NCBI GenBank assembly: GCA_043585095.1
Contig: CP121321.1
Location: forward strand, 2,852,001-2,916,000
DNA from: JANQIO01 sp043585095
GTDB lineage: Bacteria > Pseudomonadota > Gammaproteobacteria > Pseudomonadales > Halieaceae
Direction: 5' to 3'
Length of the DNA stretch: 64,000 bases
How positions within the stretch are numbered: position 1 is the stretch's first letter; every line of letters begins with the position of its first letter. The notes below the pieces were generated by a model. That model saw nothing but the letters and a program-made list of their open reading frames with translations, was not told the origin of the DNA and ran no database searches. Below are positions 16,784 to 25,877 of this stretch, piece after piece. Position numbers and translations under genes: made by a program.

Positions 16784-17212
16784 CTAGTACAAGCTTTTAG
16801 CTCTTGCGCTAACGGCATCCACCAAATGCGATGCAACCGATTCGAATAAGCGTCCTGCCGCTGCACCCAAAACGCTGCTGCGCAGCGTGAACTCCAGCAA
16901 CAGCGTCACTTTGCAGGCTTCGTCGCCGAGGGCATGAAAATGCCAGCGCCCGCCAAAGCGTTCGAAAGGGCCCTCGAGCAATTCCAATTCGATAGAGTCA
17001 GGTGGCGCGACTCGGTTACGAGTCGCAAAGCTTTGCTTAATGCCTGCCCGCGCCAAATCCAGCCGCGCTTCGATCACATTATCATCGCGCCGAAGAATTT
17101 CCGCCCCCACGCAGCCCTCCATAAATTGTGGATAGGCCTCTATGTCATTCACTAACGTGAAGAGCTTATCTGCGGGATACGGCAGCAGTGCGCTGCGATC
17201 TATGCGCGTCAT
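16784..17212 (-). CDS. ratA: RatA family START-domain protein (Coq10-like)
   Basis: 142 residues of the polyketide cyclase/START superfamily. Motifs are LLPYPADKLFTLVNDIEAYPQFMEGC near the start and VTLLLEFTLRSSVLGAAAGRLFESVASHLVDAVSARA at the end. The family includes E. coli RatA, reported to inhibit ribosome subunit joining, and mitochondrial Coq10, which binds ubiquinone. Which role applies here cannot be read from sequence. It sits 121 nt upstream of rnfH on the same strand. Confidence 0.9.
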   Translation of the reverse strand: MTRIDRSALLPYPADKLFTLVNDIEAYPQFMEGCVGAEILRRDDNVIEARLDLARAGIKQSFATRNRVAPPDSIELELLEGPFERFGGRWHFHALGDEACKVTLLLEFTLRSSVLGAAAGRLFESVASHLVDAVSARAKSLY

Positions 17213-17285
17213 CCGATTTACACACTCTCAAGGGCTTTGGGCTATCTGCTATGGGCTATGGACCATCACTTTGGGGTCCCCCTGC

Positions 17286-18653
17286 TCAAAAACTTTCCAA
17301 ACACCCGGCAATCATAATCAACACAATCACCGGAGGCGCAATATATCGTAAACACCCGCGCCACAGAAAAACAAAGTGTCGCCCTTCTCGATACAGCTCG
17401 ACGCGCAGAATGTCCCTGCGCATACGATAGCCCACTAGAATCGCCGTCAGCAAAGCGACCAGGGGCAGCAATACCGCCGTGGTCAGGCGCTCCAAAAAAG
17501 CGAAAACCCTAAGGTCACCCACCGGCGTCACATGATCCCAGACGTTAAAAGACAGCGCGCAGACCATCGCGATCATCCACGCAGCAAGACCCAGCACGAC
17601 GGCCATCAGAGGCCGCGGCAGACGGGCACGCTCGACAAAGTACGCCATCAAGGGCTCCGCCAGAGCGACCGCCGAAGCAACTGCAATTAACGTCACGGTG
17701 AAGAAAAACAGCGTACCCAGCCACGCTCCCTGTGCCATGTTGCCAAATGCATAGGGCAAACCAATATAGAAAAGGCCAGGCCCCATGGCGGGATCGAGGT
17801 TGCTGGAAAAGGCTATAGGGAACACCACGATTCCCGCGGCGAATGCCAACACTATGTCGAATAGCGCCACGGCCAGCACGGCGCGGCCGATAGGTACCTT
17901 GTCCGGAGAGTACGCTCCGAAGGCGATACCGACGCCGGCACCGATACCCAGCGTGTAAAAGGCCTGACCCAGGGCAAGCAGTACGGAATGTGCACTGAAA
18001 TCGTACAGTTTCACTGAGAACAGAAATTCGCCGGCCGCCGGTAAGTCACCGTACTCCAAGGAAAAGCCAATTAGCATGCCGAAGGTGACCAACAGCAACG
18101 GCGCCATCAACCAAAACAGCGGCGCAAGCCCGCGACGCACGCCCAAAGCGGAAATGCTGAACACGATAATGATGAATACGCTCTGCAGCTGCACCATCCT
18201 GCGCGGGTTCTCCAGCAGTTCGGAAAAGGTGCGGCCTGCGTCGGCAGCGCTGGCGTCGGCAAAGGTGCCAGCCTGCAGAAGATCGATATAGGCCAAAGAC
18301 CAGCCCGCTACCACGCAGTGATAGCCCAACACTAAAAACGCGGTGATACTGGCGAGCCACCCCACGCCCACCCAGGCCGGGTTTAAGCCAGATAGGCGCG
18401 CTGTGTAAAAAAGACTACTGATAGGGTTGGCGCGACCGTGGCTGCCCAGCATGACCTCTGCGATCAGCAGCGGTGCCGCAACCAGGAGCAGGCAGAGCAC
18501 ATAGGCAATCAGGAACGGCGCGCCGCCCTCTTCACCTAGCAGCGTGGAAAACCGCCATAGATTGCCCAGACCAATCGCAGAAGCGGTCAGGGCGAATACA
18601 AAAGTGGTCCGGCTGCCCCAGACGCCTGTGGCGGCGCGCGCTGCGATACTCAT
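17286..18653 (-). CDS. Sodium-dependent transporter of the NSS/SNF family
   Basis: 455 residues with about 11-12 hydrophobic segments. The signature at the N-terminus is WGSRTTFVFALTASAIGLGNLWRFSTLLGEEGGAPFLIAYV, containing the unwound TM1 and the NLWRF sodium site. The family imports amino acids or related compounds with sodium. The substrate cannot be assigned. It lies between ratA and smpB, which are adjacent in many relatives, so it may be an insertion. Confidence 0.92.
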   Translation of the reverse strand: MSIAARAATGVWGSRTTFVFALTASAIGLGNLWRFSTLLGEEGGAPFLIAYVLCLLLVAAPLLIAEVMLGSHGRANPISSLFYTARLSGLNPAWVGVGWLASITAFLVLGYHCVVAGWSLAYIDLLQAGTFADASAADAGRTFSELLENPRRMVQLQSVFIIIVFSISALGVRRGLAPLFWLMAPLLLVTFGMLIGFSLEYGDLPAAGEFLFSVKLYDFSAHSVLLALGQAFYTLGIGAGVGIAFGAYSPDKVPIGRAVLAVALFDIVLAFAAGIVVFPIAFSSNLDPAMGPGLFYIGLPYAFGNMAQGAWLGTLFFFTVTLIAVASAVALAEPLMAYFVERARLPRPLMAVVLGLAAWMIAMVCALSFNVWDHVTPVGDLRVFAFLERLTTAVLLPLVALLTAILVGYRMRRDILRVELYREGRHFVFLWRGCLRYIAPPVIVLIMIAGCLESF

Positions 18654-18732
18654 GCGTGGGATTGTCCTGCATTATTAACGTCAGCCGCAATACAGGGCTG
18701 ACATCCGATTATTTTCCGGCATACTGCGCGCC

Positions 18733-19215
18733 ATGGGAAAGAAGAAGCCAAAAGTAGCCGACAACACGATTGCGCTTAACAAGCGCGCACGGTTTGACTA
18801 CCACATCGAAGAGAGCTTCGAGGCGGGTGTTGCCTTGACCGGCTGGGAAGTAAAGAGCCTGCGCGAAGGTAAAGTGCAGATCACCGATACCTATGTCCTG
18901 GTCAAGGACGGGGAAGCCTTTCTGATCGGCGCTAACATCACGCCTTTGCAAACCGCCTCAACGCATGTCGTGGCCGACCCGACTCGCACGCGGAAACTGC
19001 TGCTGCACAAAAAGGAATTGGCCAAGATCCTGCAAGCAACCCAGGCCAAAGGCATGACTTGTGTGTGTACGGCTCTGTATTGGAAAGGCCACCTGGTAAA
19101 GGCCAAAATCGGGCTGGCCAAAGGCAAACAGGATCACGATAAGCGACAGGACCAGCGCGATCGTGATTGGAATCGTCAGAAACAGCGCATTGTTCGCGAC
19201 GCTGTGAAGCAGTAG
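18733..19215 (+). CDS. smpB: SsrA-binding protein SmpB
   Basis: 160 residues; binds tmRNA and carries it to stalled ribosomes. Seen are IALNKRARFDYHIEESFEAGVALTGWEVKSLREGKVQITDTYV, then KRELLLHKKEL-like RKLLLHKKELAKI, GLAKGKQDHDKRQDQRDRDW and the basic C-terminal tail that reads the empty mRNA channel. Its RNA partner ssrA is in the same window at 27812-28203. Confidence 0.98.
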   Translation: MGKKKPKVADNTIALNKRARFDYHIEESFEAGVALTGWEVKSLREGKVQITDTYVLVKDGEAFLIGANITPLQTASTHVVADPTRTRKLLLHKKELAKILQATQAKGMTCVCTALYWKGHLVKAKIGLAKGKQDHDKRQDQRDRDWNRQKQRIVRDAVKQ

Positions 19216-19325
19216 GGCGCGTCTGTAGGCCAACCCGCCTGGCGCCGTTTCGCGCTCCTTCTATCCGTGCTCAGGGACCTCCCACTCCAAACCCCAGGCA
19301 CCGTCCATTCAAAAGGGGAGGACGC

Positions 19326-20078
19326 CTATAGCAGTGCGCGCAGGGTTATCACCACACCGATCGCTAAACAAAGTCCGATGGCTATCGGGCGGTACTGTGC
19401 GCCACCAAAGCGCACAAACGCAGCATAGCCCAGCGAATCGCCCGCATACATCGCCGGGTAGGCTAGCAGCGCCAGTAGCAGCGACCGCTGATCCACCAGA
19501 CCCAGCGCGGTAAAGCTGCACATCGCCAGTAACGCCGAAAACGAAAAGAAGCCGATCATCAGGCTACGGCAGTCCGCAGGGTTCGCTTCGGTGGCCATAA
19601 CGTAAACAATCATCGGTGGACCCGGCACGGCGAAAGCGCCATTACAGAACCCGCTTATCAAACCTGCGACACCACCCAGCCGCTTACCTGATACGGTTGC
19701 CCGTGGCTTAAAGCTCGCCAGCATCAGGCTCGCAACGATCGTTAACAGCCCCAGACCCAGGCGAAACTGGTCGGGCTCAAGCCATTGCAACAGCCATGCC
19801 CCACAGACTGTACCGGGAATGGTTGCAGCAAACAGTGGCCAGCGGCGCGATAGCTGCAATGCAGTGCGATACTTCGGAAAAGTCTGCACGCCCAATAACA
19901 ACACCAGAAATGCGCACAGCACGACGGCCTCAGCGGGAGCAAAAAAGAACGCATAGGCCGGCACGGCCGCCAGCGCAAAGCCAAACCCGGTGAAGCTGCG
20001 CAACAACGACGCCATGGCCGTAATCGCCCACACCAGCAACAGTTCCGCTACGCTCAGGTCAATCAGGCTTGGCAACAC
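19326..20078 (-). CDS. TSUP (TauE/SafE) family membrane permease
   Basis: 250 residues, almost entirely hydrophobic, in about eight segments. The duplicated family pattern is visible: LLRSFTGFGFALAAVPAYAFFF in the first half and GLISGFCNGAFAVPGPPMIVYVMA in the second. The family moves sulfite, sulfonates or other organic anions, usually outward. GTG start with GAGGG upstream. Substrate unknown and no sulfur genes adjoin it. Confidence 0.9.
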   Translation of the reverse strand: MLPSLIDLSVAELLLVWAITAMASLLRSFTGFGFALAAVPAYAFFFAPAEAVVLCAFLVLLLGVQTFPKYRTALQLSRRWPLFAATIPGTVCGAWLLQWLEPDQFRLGLGLLTIVASLMLASFKPRATVSGKRLGGVAGLISGFCNGAFAVPGPPMIVYVMATEANPADCRSLMIGFFSFSALLAMCSFTALGLVDQRSLLLALLAYPAMYAGDSLGYAAFVRFGGAQYRPIAIGLCLAIGVVITLRALL

Positions 20079-20181
20079 GGCTCAGATCCCTCTGGTTAAT
20101 GTCCATTCTAGGCAGTGCATATAAGCGGGGCAAACACGAAGGAAAGACAATCCAGCGCAGGTCCCCGGACGTATCTGGTGT

Positions 20182-21501
20182 ATGTTAAAACCGCTGACAC
20201 GTCACCTTTATCTTTTCCGAAATGACCTGCGCCTGGGCGATAACCCCGGACTTGCCGCGCACGCAAACGGCGAGGCCCTGCTGTGCGTCTACTGCTGGCC
20301 CACAACACCGGCCTGGTGCAACGTCACCGGCATGGGCGAGCAGCGTGAACGCTTTCTCCGTGAAAGCCTGCGCGCTCTGCACGAAGAGCTCAGCGCTATG
20401 GGCCAGGGCCTGCTGGTGCTTCATACAGACCCTCGCGCGGCCATCCCCCAGCTGGTAGAACTGTTTAATATTGACTACGTGGGTACCTCGAAAGCGCCGG
20501 GGTATTACGAGAACCAACAGCTTGCAGAGTTGGAATCCGCGCTGAATGTGCCTCTGGCCGTGCACGAGACCGCAGAACTGTTCAAGGAGGCGCAGTTACC
20601 GGCTGCACTGGAAAAGCTTCCCAGGCAATTCACGCCTTTCCGTCGCAAAGTAGAAAACCTGCCAGTCAGTGAGCCCATAGCTTCGCCAGAGCAGCTCCCA
20701 CCGCCGCCAGAAGGAGCGGACTTTCGTCCCATTCCAGCGGCGAATACCCGACCGCACCCCGCCTTCCCACTACGTGGAGGCAGCGCCGAAGGCTGGCGAC
20801 GACTGCGCACCTGGATGATTGAACGGGGTCTGGCACACACCTACAAAGAGACCCGTAACTATCTGGACGGCCTGGACGGTTCCAGCGTGTTCTCTCCCTG
20901 GCTTGCTACCGGTGCCTTGTCGCCGCGCGAGGTTGCCCATGCGCTGTTTTCTATAGAAGATCGGGACGGTCGCAATGAGTCCACGGCGCATCTGTTTATG
21001 GAATTGTTGTGGCGGGAGTTTTTCCACTGGCGAGCGTACGCCGACGGCAGCACGCTGTTCAGCCTCAGGGGACTGCGCGGCAAAAAAGTCTTGCGCTACT
21101 TTGAAGCCCGCGACTTTGCCCGCTGGAGCCAAGGCCATACCGACAGCCCGCTGGTGAACGCACTGATGCATCAATTGGTTGAAACCGGCTGGATGACCAA
21201 TCGCGGCAGGCAGATTGCGGCGAGCTACCTAATCAATGAGCTCGGCCACGACTGGCGTTACGGCGCCGCCTTTTTTGAAAAGCATCTGATCGACTACGAC
21301 GTCGGCAGCAACTACGGCAACTGGCAATACATCGCCGGGGTCGGCACCGATCCCCGTGGCGGCCGGCATTTCAATATAGAGAAGCAGGCGGCGCAGTACG
21401 ATCCCGACGGAACATTTACAGCAAAGTGGGACGGCTATCGAGAAGCCCAGCCACGCTATGTCAACGACGCCGCAGACTGGCCTTTGGACACACGCAGCTA
21501 A
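20182..21501 (+). CDS. Cryptochrome DASH-type photolyase
   Basis: 439 residues. The N-terminal photolyase alpha/beta domain starts HLYLFRNDLRLGDNPGL. The FAD domain has TYKETRNYLDGLDGSSVFSPWLATGALSPREV, ELLWREFFHW, NRGRQIAASYLINELGHDWRYGAAFFEKHLIDYDVGSNYGNWQYIAG, and the DASH hallmark DPRGGRHFNIEKQAAQYDPDG. The family repairs cyclobutane dimers, best in single-stranded DNA, using blue light. The DUF2256 gene follows it by 25 nt, a common pairing, and a second photolyase lies in the convergent operon. Confidence 0.92.
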   Translation: MLKPLTRHLYLFRNDLRLGDNPGLAAHANGEALLCVYCWPTTPAWCNVTGMGEQRERFLRESLRALHEELSAMGQGLLVLHTDPRAAIPQLVELFNIDYVGTSKAPGYYENQQLAELESALNVPLAVHETAELFKEAQLPAALEKLPRQFTPFRRKVENLPVSEPIASPEQLPPPPEGADFRPIPAANTRPHPAFPLRGGSAEGWRRLRTWMIERGLAHTYKETRNYLDGLDGSSVFSPWLATGALSPREVAHALFSIEDRDGRNESTAHLFMELLWREFFHWRAYADGSTLFSLRGLRGKKVLRYFEARDFARWSQGHTDSPLVNALMHQLVETGWMTNRGRQIAASYLINELGHDWRYGAAFFEKHLIDYDVGSNYGNWQYIAGVGTDPRGGRHFNIEKQAAQYDPDGTFTAKWDGYREAQPRYVNDAADWPLDTRS

Positions 21502-21526
21502 GCCTAATGCGCCTTAATCTCTTTTC

Positions 21527-21673
21527 ATGAAAAAAGCCGACCTACCCGAAAAAGTCTGTCCAATATGTGACAGGCCTTTTGCGTGGCGAGCCAAGTGGAA
21601 GAAAAATTGGGACAGCGTGGTGTACTGCTCAGAGCGCTGCCGGCGCCAGCGCCGCCAGCGATCGGAGTCCTAG
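21527..21673 (+). CDS. DUF2256 zinc-ribbon-like small protein
   Basis: A 48-residue protein with CPIC (C11, C14) and YCSERC (C34, C38) around a basic, Trp-rich middle (FAWRAKWKKNWDSVVY). It ends in an arginine-rich tail. This is the DUF2256 pattern, and the four cysteines suggest a zinc site. Members are often encoded beside photolyase or cryptochrome genes; here it starts 25 nt after cry-DASH. No function is established. Confidence 0.9.
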   Translation: MKKADLPEKVCPICDRPFAWRAKWKKNWDSVVYCSERCRRQRRQRSES

Positions 21674-21718
21674 GCCGTCACCAGAATTTGGTCTGAGACG
21701 CCTTTTACCAACAGACCA

Positions 21719-22486
21719 CTACCAGGGTATTTCTGCACCATCCCACGCGTAAAACGAGCCGCTGGACGCCGCGTCCAATCCGCCTAGCACCGACAGCATG
21801 GCGGTCGCACTTTCGGCGGGAGACAGCACCCGCTTTTTGTAATTGGCTGGCGTATAGGGTTCGGACAAGTCGGTTGCCACGGTACCCGGGTGCAGTGCAA
21901 TTACGGCACAGTGTTTATGGCTAACCCGCCACTCCTTTGCCAGAGTTTTCAGCAGCATATTGTGGGCTGCCTTGCTGGCTCGATAACTGTACCAGCCGCC
22001 CATGTCATTATCTGTAATCGACCCTACCCTTGCTGACACCGACGCGAACAGCGAGGGCGCGCTGTGCCGCAGCGCAGGAGCCAGCCCCTTGGCTAGCATC
22101 GGCAGAAAGAAGGCATTGACCATAGCCAGATGTGCCATGGCTTCGGGCGTGATGTCCTTTAAGCGCTTCTCTGGCTTGAAGCCCTCCCCATGAAGCATGC
22201 CGATGGTATTAAAAACCAGATGCAGCGCATCGCATTGCTCACACACGGCGGCGGTGGCATCGGTAATTGACGCGGCGTCGGTCACATCGATATTTAAAGG
22301 AATGACCCGCGCATCATTGCCTTCATAGCGCGCGCTGCGCTGTAGCAGAAACAGTCGCTGTACGTCGTAGTTCGCCAGCAGAGCTTCGACCACGGCCAAC
22401 CCTATGCCGCCGGAGCCGGCCACGACGACATTCAAACCCTGCTGTTGCAAAGCGTTGGGTGTTGTAGCACTCGTCTTTGTATCCAT
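21719..22486 (-). CDS. Short-chain dehydrogenase/reductase (CsgA-like SDR)
   Basis: 255 residues. The Rossmann start is VVVAGSGGIGLAVVEALL, a variant of TGxxxGxG. NTIGMLHG follows, then catalytic Ser in FASVSARVGSITDN, YSYRASKAAHNML with the YxxxK pair, and LHPGTVATDLSEPY. Substrate unknown. Its ATG overlaps the FeS-photolyase stop (TGATG), so translation is coupled. SDRs of this kind recur next to photolyase genes, which suggests but does not show a linked role. Confidence 0.88.
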   Translation of the reverse strand: MDTKTSATTPNALQQQGLNVVVAGSGGIGLAVVEALLANYDVQRLFLLQRSARYEGNDARVIPLNIDVTDAASITDATAAVCEQCDALHLVFNTIGMLHGEGFKPEKRLKDITPEAMAHLAMVNAFFLPMLAKGLAPALRHSAPSLFASVSARVGSITDNDMGGWYSYRASKAAHNMLLKTLAKEWRVSHKHCAVIALHPGTVATDLSEPYTPANYKKRVLSPAESATAMLSVLGGLDAASSGSFYAWDGAEIPW

Positions 22487-24012
22487 CACAGGACGTCCTC
22501 AAGGCTTTGCTCTGCCCAGGTCAAAATTACCTCGCGTTCATCCGGGTCGCGCTTTTTCCAGTTATTGATAATCAAGCCCATCCGGCCATTGTTGGAAAGA
22601 CTGTCAAAGTGACGGTCAATAAAGTGCCAGTACAGGGCGTTGTACGGGCAGGCGCCATCGCCGGTCATTTTGCTCGGGCTGTAGCGACAGTCGGCGCAGT
22701 GATTGCCCTGCTTCTGTATGTACTTACCGCTGGCGGCGTAGGGCTTGCTGGCCATCAGCCCGCCATCCGCGTGCAGTGCCATACCTAGAGTATTGGGTAG
22801 CTCCACCCACTCGAAGGCGTCCACGTAAACCGCGAGATACCAGTCGCACACTTCTTCCACATCCAGCCCTGCCAGCAGCGCGAAGTTACCAATCACCATC
22901 AACCGTTGAATGTGGTGGCCGTAACCGAGATCCAGCGATTGCTTCAGGGCGCGGGATAAGCAGCGCATGTCGGTTTCGCCGGTCCAGAACCAGTCTGGCA
23001 GGGCGCGCCGCGCCTCGAAGTGGTTCTTGTGTTTGTATTCAGGCATAAAGCGCCAGTAGATTCCGCGAATATACTCGCGCCAGCCCAGCACCTGTCGGAT
23101 AAAGCCCTCGGCGGCGGCCAGCTCACATTTTCCATCTCGCCAGGCCCGCTCGACCTGCTGGCACACCGCCAGCGGCTCCAGCAAGCCAATGTTGATATAC
23201 ATCGATACCAGGCTGTGGAACATCCAAGGCGACTCCTCAGCCAGAGCGTCCTGGTAAGTACCGAAGTCTTTTAGCCCGTTTTCGCAGAACCAATCCAGGG
23301 CTGCCTGCGCTTGATGTGCCGTAACGGCATAGTTAAACGTCGAGAGATCACCCGGATTATCTGGAAACGCTTCCTCGACCAACGCCAGAACTGCCTTGGT
23401 CGTGTCGTCGTAACGCCGCTGGGTACGCTCAGGCACATCAACCTGGTTACGCCAGCCTTTGCGATTGTCCTGGTCGTAGTTCCACTTATCACCGCAGGGC
23501 TTCCCGTCGGCTTCCAGCAACAGGCCATAGCGCTTGCGCATGCGTCGATAAAAGAACTCCATGCGCAGCGCCTTCTGCGAGTCAGCCCACTCATTGAACC
23601 CATCAATACTGCAGAGAAAGCGGTCGTCCGGCAGGATGTTGACGCCTGTTCCATACGCCTGAGACCACTGCTGCATTGACTTCAGCAGGCGGTGCTCGCC
23701 GGGCTCGGTCACTTCAACGCCGCCGTAATCACCAGCGCTAAGGGCGGCCTCTACCGCTTTCCCCAAAGACTCAATGCCATCGTCGTATTCGTAGTACTGC
23801 ACCGTATAGCCATCGCTGCTTAGTGCGTCGCGGAACTGCCGCATCGCTGCGAAGATGAGTGCGATCTTATGTCGATTGTGGCGTACGTAAGTCGCCTCAT
23901 CCTTGACCTCGGCCATCAGGATGGTATCGACGGTTTTTCGCGCCTCGCGCAGGGCGGGATTATTGCGGGAGAGCTGGTCGCCCAGCACCAGAATCAGGTT
24001 TGGTTTACTCAT
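22486..24012 (-). CDS. FeS-type bacterial cryptochrome/photolyase (PhrB-like)
   Basis: 508 residues, COG3046 type. The N-terminus NLILVLGDQLSRNNPAL is typical. Cysteines at about 351 (MRCLSRAL), 439 and 442 (NHCADC) and 455 (GACPYNALYWHF) have the spacing of the [4Fe-4S] ligands of Agrobacterium PhrB. FAD-domain blocks are QVLGWREYIRGIYW and GYGHHIQRLMVIGNFALLAGL. The group repairs (6-4) photoproducts where tested. It is 101 nt after the YqaA-type gene and overlaps the SDR start. Confidence 0.93.
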   Translation of the reverse strand: MSKPNLILVLGDQLSRNNPALREARKTVDTILMAEVKDEATYVRHNRHKIALIFAAMRQFRDALSSDGYTVQYYEYDDGIESLGKAVEAALSAGDYGGVEVTEPGEHRLLKSMQQWSQAYGTGVNILPDDRFLCSIDGFNEWADSQKALRMEFFYRRMRKRYGLLLEADGKPCGDKWNYDQDNRKGWRNQVDVPERTQRRYDDTTKAVLALVEEAFPDNPGDLSTFNYAVTAHQAQAALDWFCENGLKDFGTYQDALAEESPWMFHSLVSMYINIGLLEPLAVCQQVERAWRDGKCELAAAEGFIRQVLGWREYIRGIYWRFMPEYKHKNHFEARRALPDWFWTGETDMRCLSRALKQSLDLGYGHHIQRLMVIGNFALLAGLDVEEVCDWYLAVYVDAFEWVELPNTLGMALHADGGLMASKPYAASGKYIQKQGNHCADCRYSPSKMTGDGACPYNALYWHFIDRHFDSLSNNGRMGLIINNWKKRDPDEREVILTWAEQSLEDVL

Positions 24013-24113
24013 GCAGCTTCATACGTGGCTGACCGCACGACGGACCGAAGCCAATGTGTACAAGACTTGAGCGAGAATAGATGGAGGACACAGCAAGGGC
24101 AGCGCAAGGGGGC

Positions 24114-24539
24114 CTAGGTGACCGCACCCCAGCCCAGAATAATAACGGCGTAGCGCGCAAACTTGCCAAAGGCGACCAGCAGGATAAAGGTGGACAGGCG
24201 AACCCGCATAATGCCACCGACAAAGGTAATGGCATCGCCGCCAATGGGTGACCAGGACAGCAACAGACTCCAGTAACCGTATTTGGCAAACCAGCCGCGG
24301 CCTCGCTCAAGCTGTTTCAGGTTGATCGGACACCATCGATATTGCAGCACGCGATCGATATTCCAGCCCAGGGCCCAGTTCACCACCGAACCCAGGGTGT
24401 TACCGACGCCTGCCGCCAACCACAGGCCGAAGGGATCGTGGCCGGCCTCCAGCATCGCAATCAAAACCACCTCGGAGTAAAAAGGCAGAATCGTCGCTGC
24501 ACCAAAAGCCGACAGTGCCAGTATTAAATAGGCGCTCAT
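24114..24539 (-). CDS. YqaA/DedA-family (SNARE-associated) membrane protein
   Basis: 141 residues with about four hydrophobic segments. Motifs are LSAFGAATILPFYSEVVLIAML, GNTLGSVVNWALGW and SWSPIGGDAITFVGGIMRVRLSTFILLVAFGKFARYAVI. The YqaA branch is a short form of the DedA/VTT superfamily, thought to act in membrane lipid translocation. It overlaps the AI-2E-family gene by 4 nt (ATGA), so the two are probably coupled. Confidence 0.85.
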   Translation of the reverse strand: MSAYLILALSAFGAATILPFYSEVVLIAMLEAGHDPFGLWLAAGVGNTLGSVVNWALGWNIDRVLQYRWCPINLKQLERGRGWFAKYGYWSLLLSWSPIGGDAITFVGGIMRVRLSTFILLVAFGKFARYAVIILGWGAVT

Positions 24540-25636
24540 TCATCCGCCGCTTTCGACGCCGCTGGTACGCCACCAATCACCACTGCCACCGGCGACAACC
24601 AGCCAATGTACTGGCAGCACACCTGAAACAACACCAGCAGCGGCACTGCCAGCAACACCCCGGGTACGCCCCACAACCAGGCCCAAAACAGCATCCAGAT
24701 AAAGACTATGACCGGGCTTAGGCGGAAACGCAGGCCGTAGACCAGAGGATCGACGAATTGCGCCGTTAACACCGAGAACGACAGGAAACCCAGCGGCACC
24801 GTCACAATAATCCACAGGGCATCGAAACTGATCGCTGCCACCATCGCCAGTAAACCGGCGGTCACCAACGCACCCACAAAGGGAACAAAGCGCAACGCGA
24901 AAGCAATAACGCCCCAGAGTGCTGGATCGGGAAAGTCCAGCAACCATAGGCATAGCCCCACCACGGCGCCAAAACACAGATTCATGGCGAAGTTGGTGGC
25001 CAGATATCGGGAGAGCTGGGCCTGCGAGGCAATCAGCGCTCTTAACGCTCTGGCGCGATCCCGGCGATCAGGCTGAGCAGCCACACAGCGCAGGATCAGC
25101 TCACGGCTGGATGTCAGTAGGAAAAAGAGCAGAGCGGCCGCCAGACCACCATTGAGAATAATTTGCCCTGCGGTCACCGAGGCGTCGGTCTGCCAACTCT
25201 GCTGGGCGACGACAACAGTTTGCGCTGTCGCATCCCCCGGCATGATGTCTTCGGCCATCGCAACAATCTCTTTTGCTGCGATATCGACCTCTTGCACCTC
25301 GCGCTGAAAACTGCCGGCAAACTGCGCTAGCGAATCACGGGATTCAGGCAGTCTTTGCACCCACTCCAGCGCAGAGGAAGACAGCAGCCAGACGCTGGCG
25401 CTTAAGGACCCTATCAGGGCGACAACAAGCAGCATCGCCGCCAGGGGTTTGGGTAACCGCCAGGACTCCAAAGTACTTAACGCGGGCTGCAGTATGAGCG
25501 AGAAAATCACCGCTAATGCAATGGGCATCAAAACATCGCGCGCCACGTGTATGGCCCACAGCGTAGCCAGCACAGCCAGCAAAATCAGCGCGCGCCGCCC
25601 ATTGTGCTCAAGCGAATTCACTTCATTGCCAGTCAT
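24536..25636 (-). CDS. AI-2E family transporter (UPF0118/PerM)
   Basis: 366 residues with about eight membrane segments. Typical are the N-terminal pair of helices (VLMPIALAVIFSLILQPALSTLE, PKPLAAMLLVVALIGSL) and the C-terminal block DPLVYGLRFRLSPVIVFIWMLFWAWLWGVPGVLLAVPLLV. Members have been linked to AI-2 export, sodium/proton antiport or unknown substrates, so the name is not a function here. It lies 39 nt after the small PLDc_N gene. Confidence 0.88.
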   Translation of the reverse strand: MTGNEVNSLEHNGRRALILLAVLATLWAIHVARDVLMPIALAVIFSLILQPALSTLESWRLPKPLAAMLLVVALIGSLSASVWLLSSSALEWVQRLPESRDSLAQFAGSFQREVQEVDIAAKEIVAMAEDIMPGDATAQTVVVAQQSWQTDASVTAGQIILNGGLAAALLFFLLTSSRELILRCVAAQPDRRDRARALRALIASQAQLSRYLATNFAMNLCFGAVVGLCLWLLDFPDPALWGVIAFALRFVPFVGALVTAGLLAMVAAISFDALWIIVTVPLGFLSFSVLTAQFVDPLVYGLRFRLSPVIVFIWMLFWAWLWGVPGVLLAVPLLVLFQVCCQYIGWLSPVAVVIGGVPAASKAADE

Positions 25637-25675
25637 GTGGTTTTTTCTTTAAAACCTTAATCTTCCGGGGAGCGT

Positions 25676-25864
25676 TTAGGCAGGCCTGGGCGAACGCGGT
25701 TCGGCAAAGAACCAAATAATAACGCCCAGCAGTGGCAGCAACAGCACCAGCAAAATCCACAGCAGCTTCTTCACGTTATCAACGCTGGACTGGATGATAT
25801 TGAGAATCGCCCAAATATCGGCAATGAGTACAAGGAGACTAAAAAATCCACCTACTTCGATCAT
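25676..25864 (-). CDS. Small PLDc_N-type membrane protein
   Basis: 62 residues with two hydrophobic helices (FFSLLVLIADIWAILNII and LLWILLVLLLPLLGVIIWFF), ending in a short basic tail (AEPRSPRPA). The pattern matches the phospholipase-D-nuclease N-terminal module found as a stand-alone peptide. There is no catalytic HKD part. The ATG at 25864 has GAGGAA upstream; the longer in-frame reading from 26008 would overlap the neighbouring gene. It starts 13 nt after the GATase-like gene. Confidence 0.85.
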   Translation of the reverse strand: MIEVGGFFSLLVLIADIWAILNIIQSSVDNVKKLLWILLVLLLPLLGVIIWFFAEPRSPRPA

Positions 25865-25877
25865 GATTGCTTCCTCT

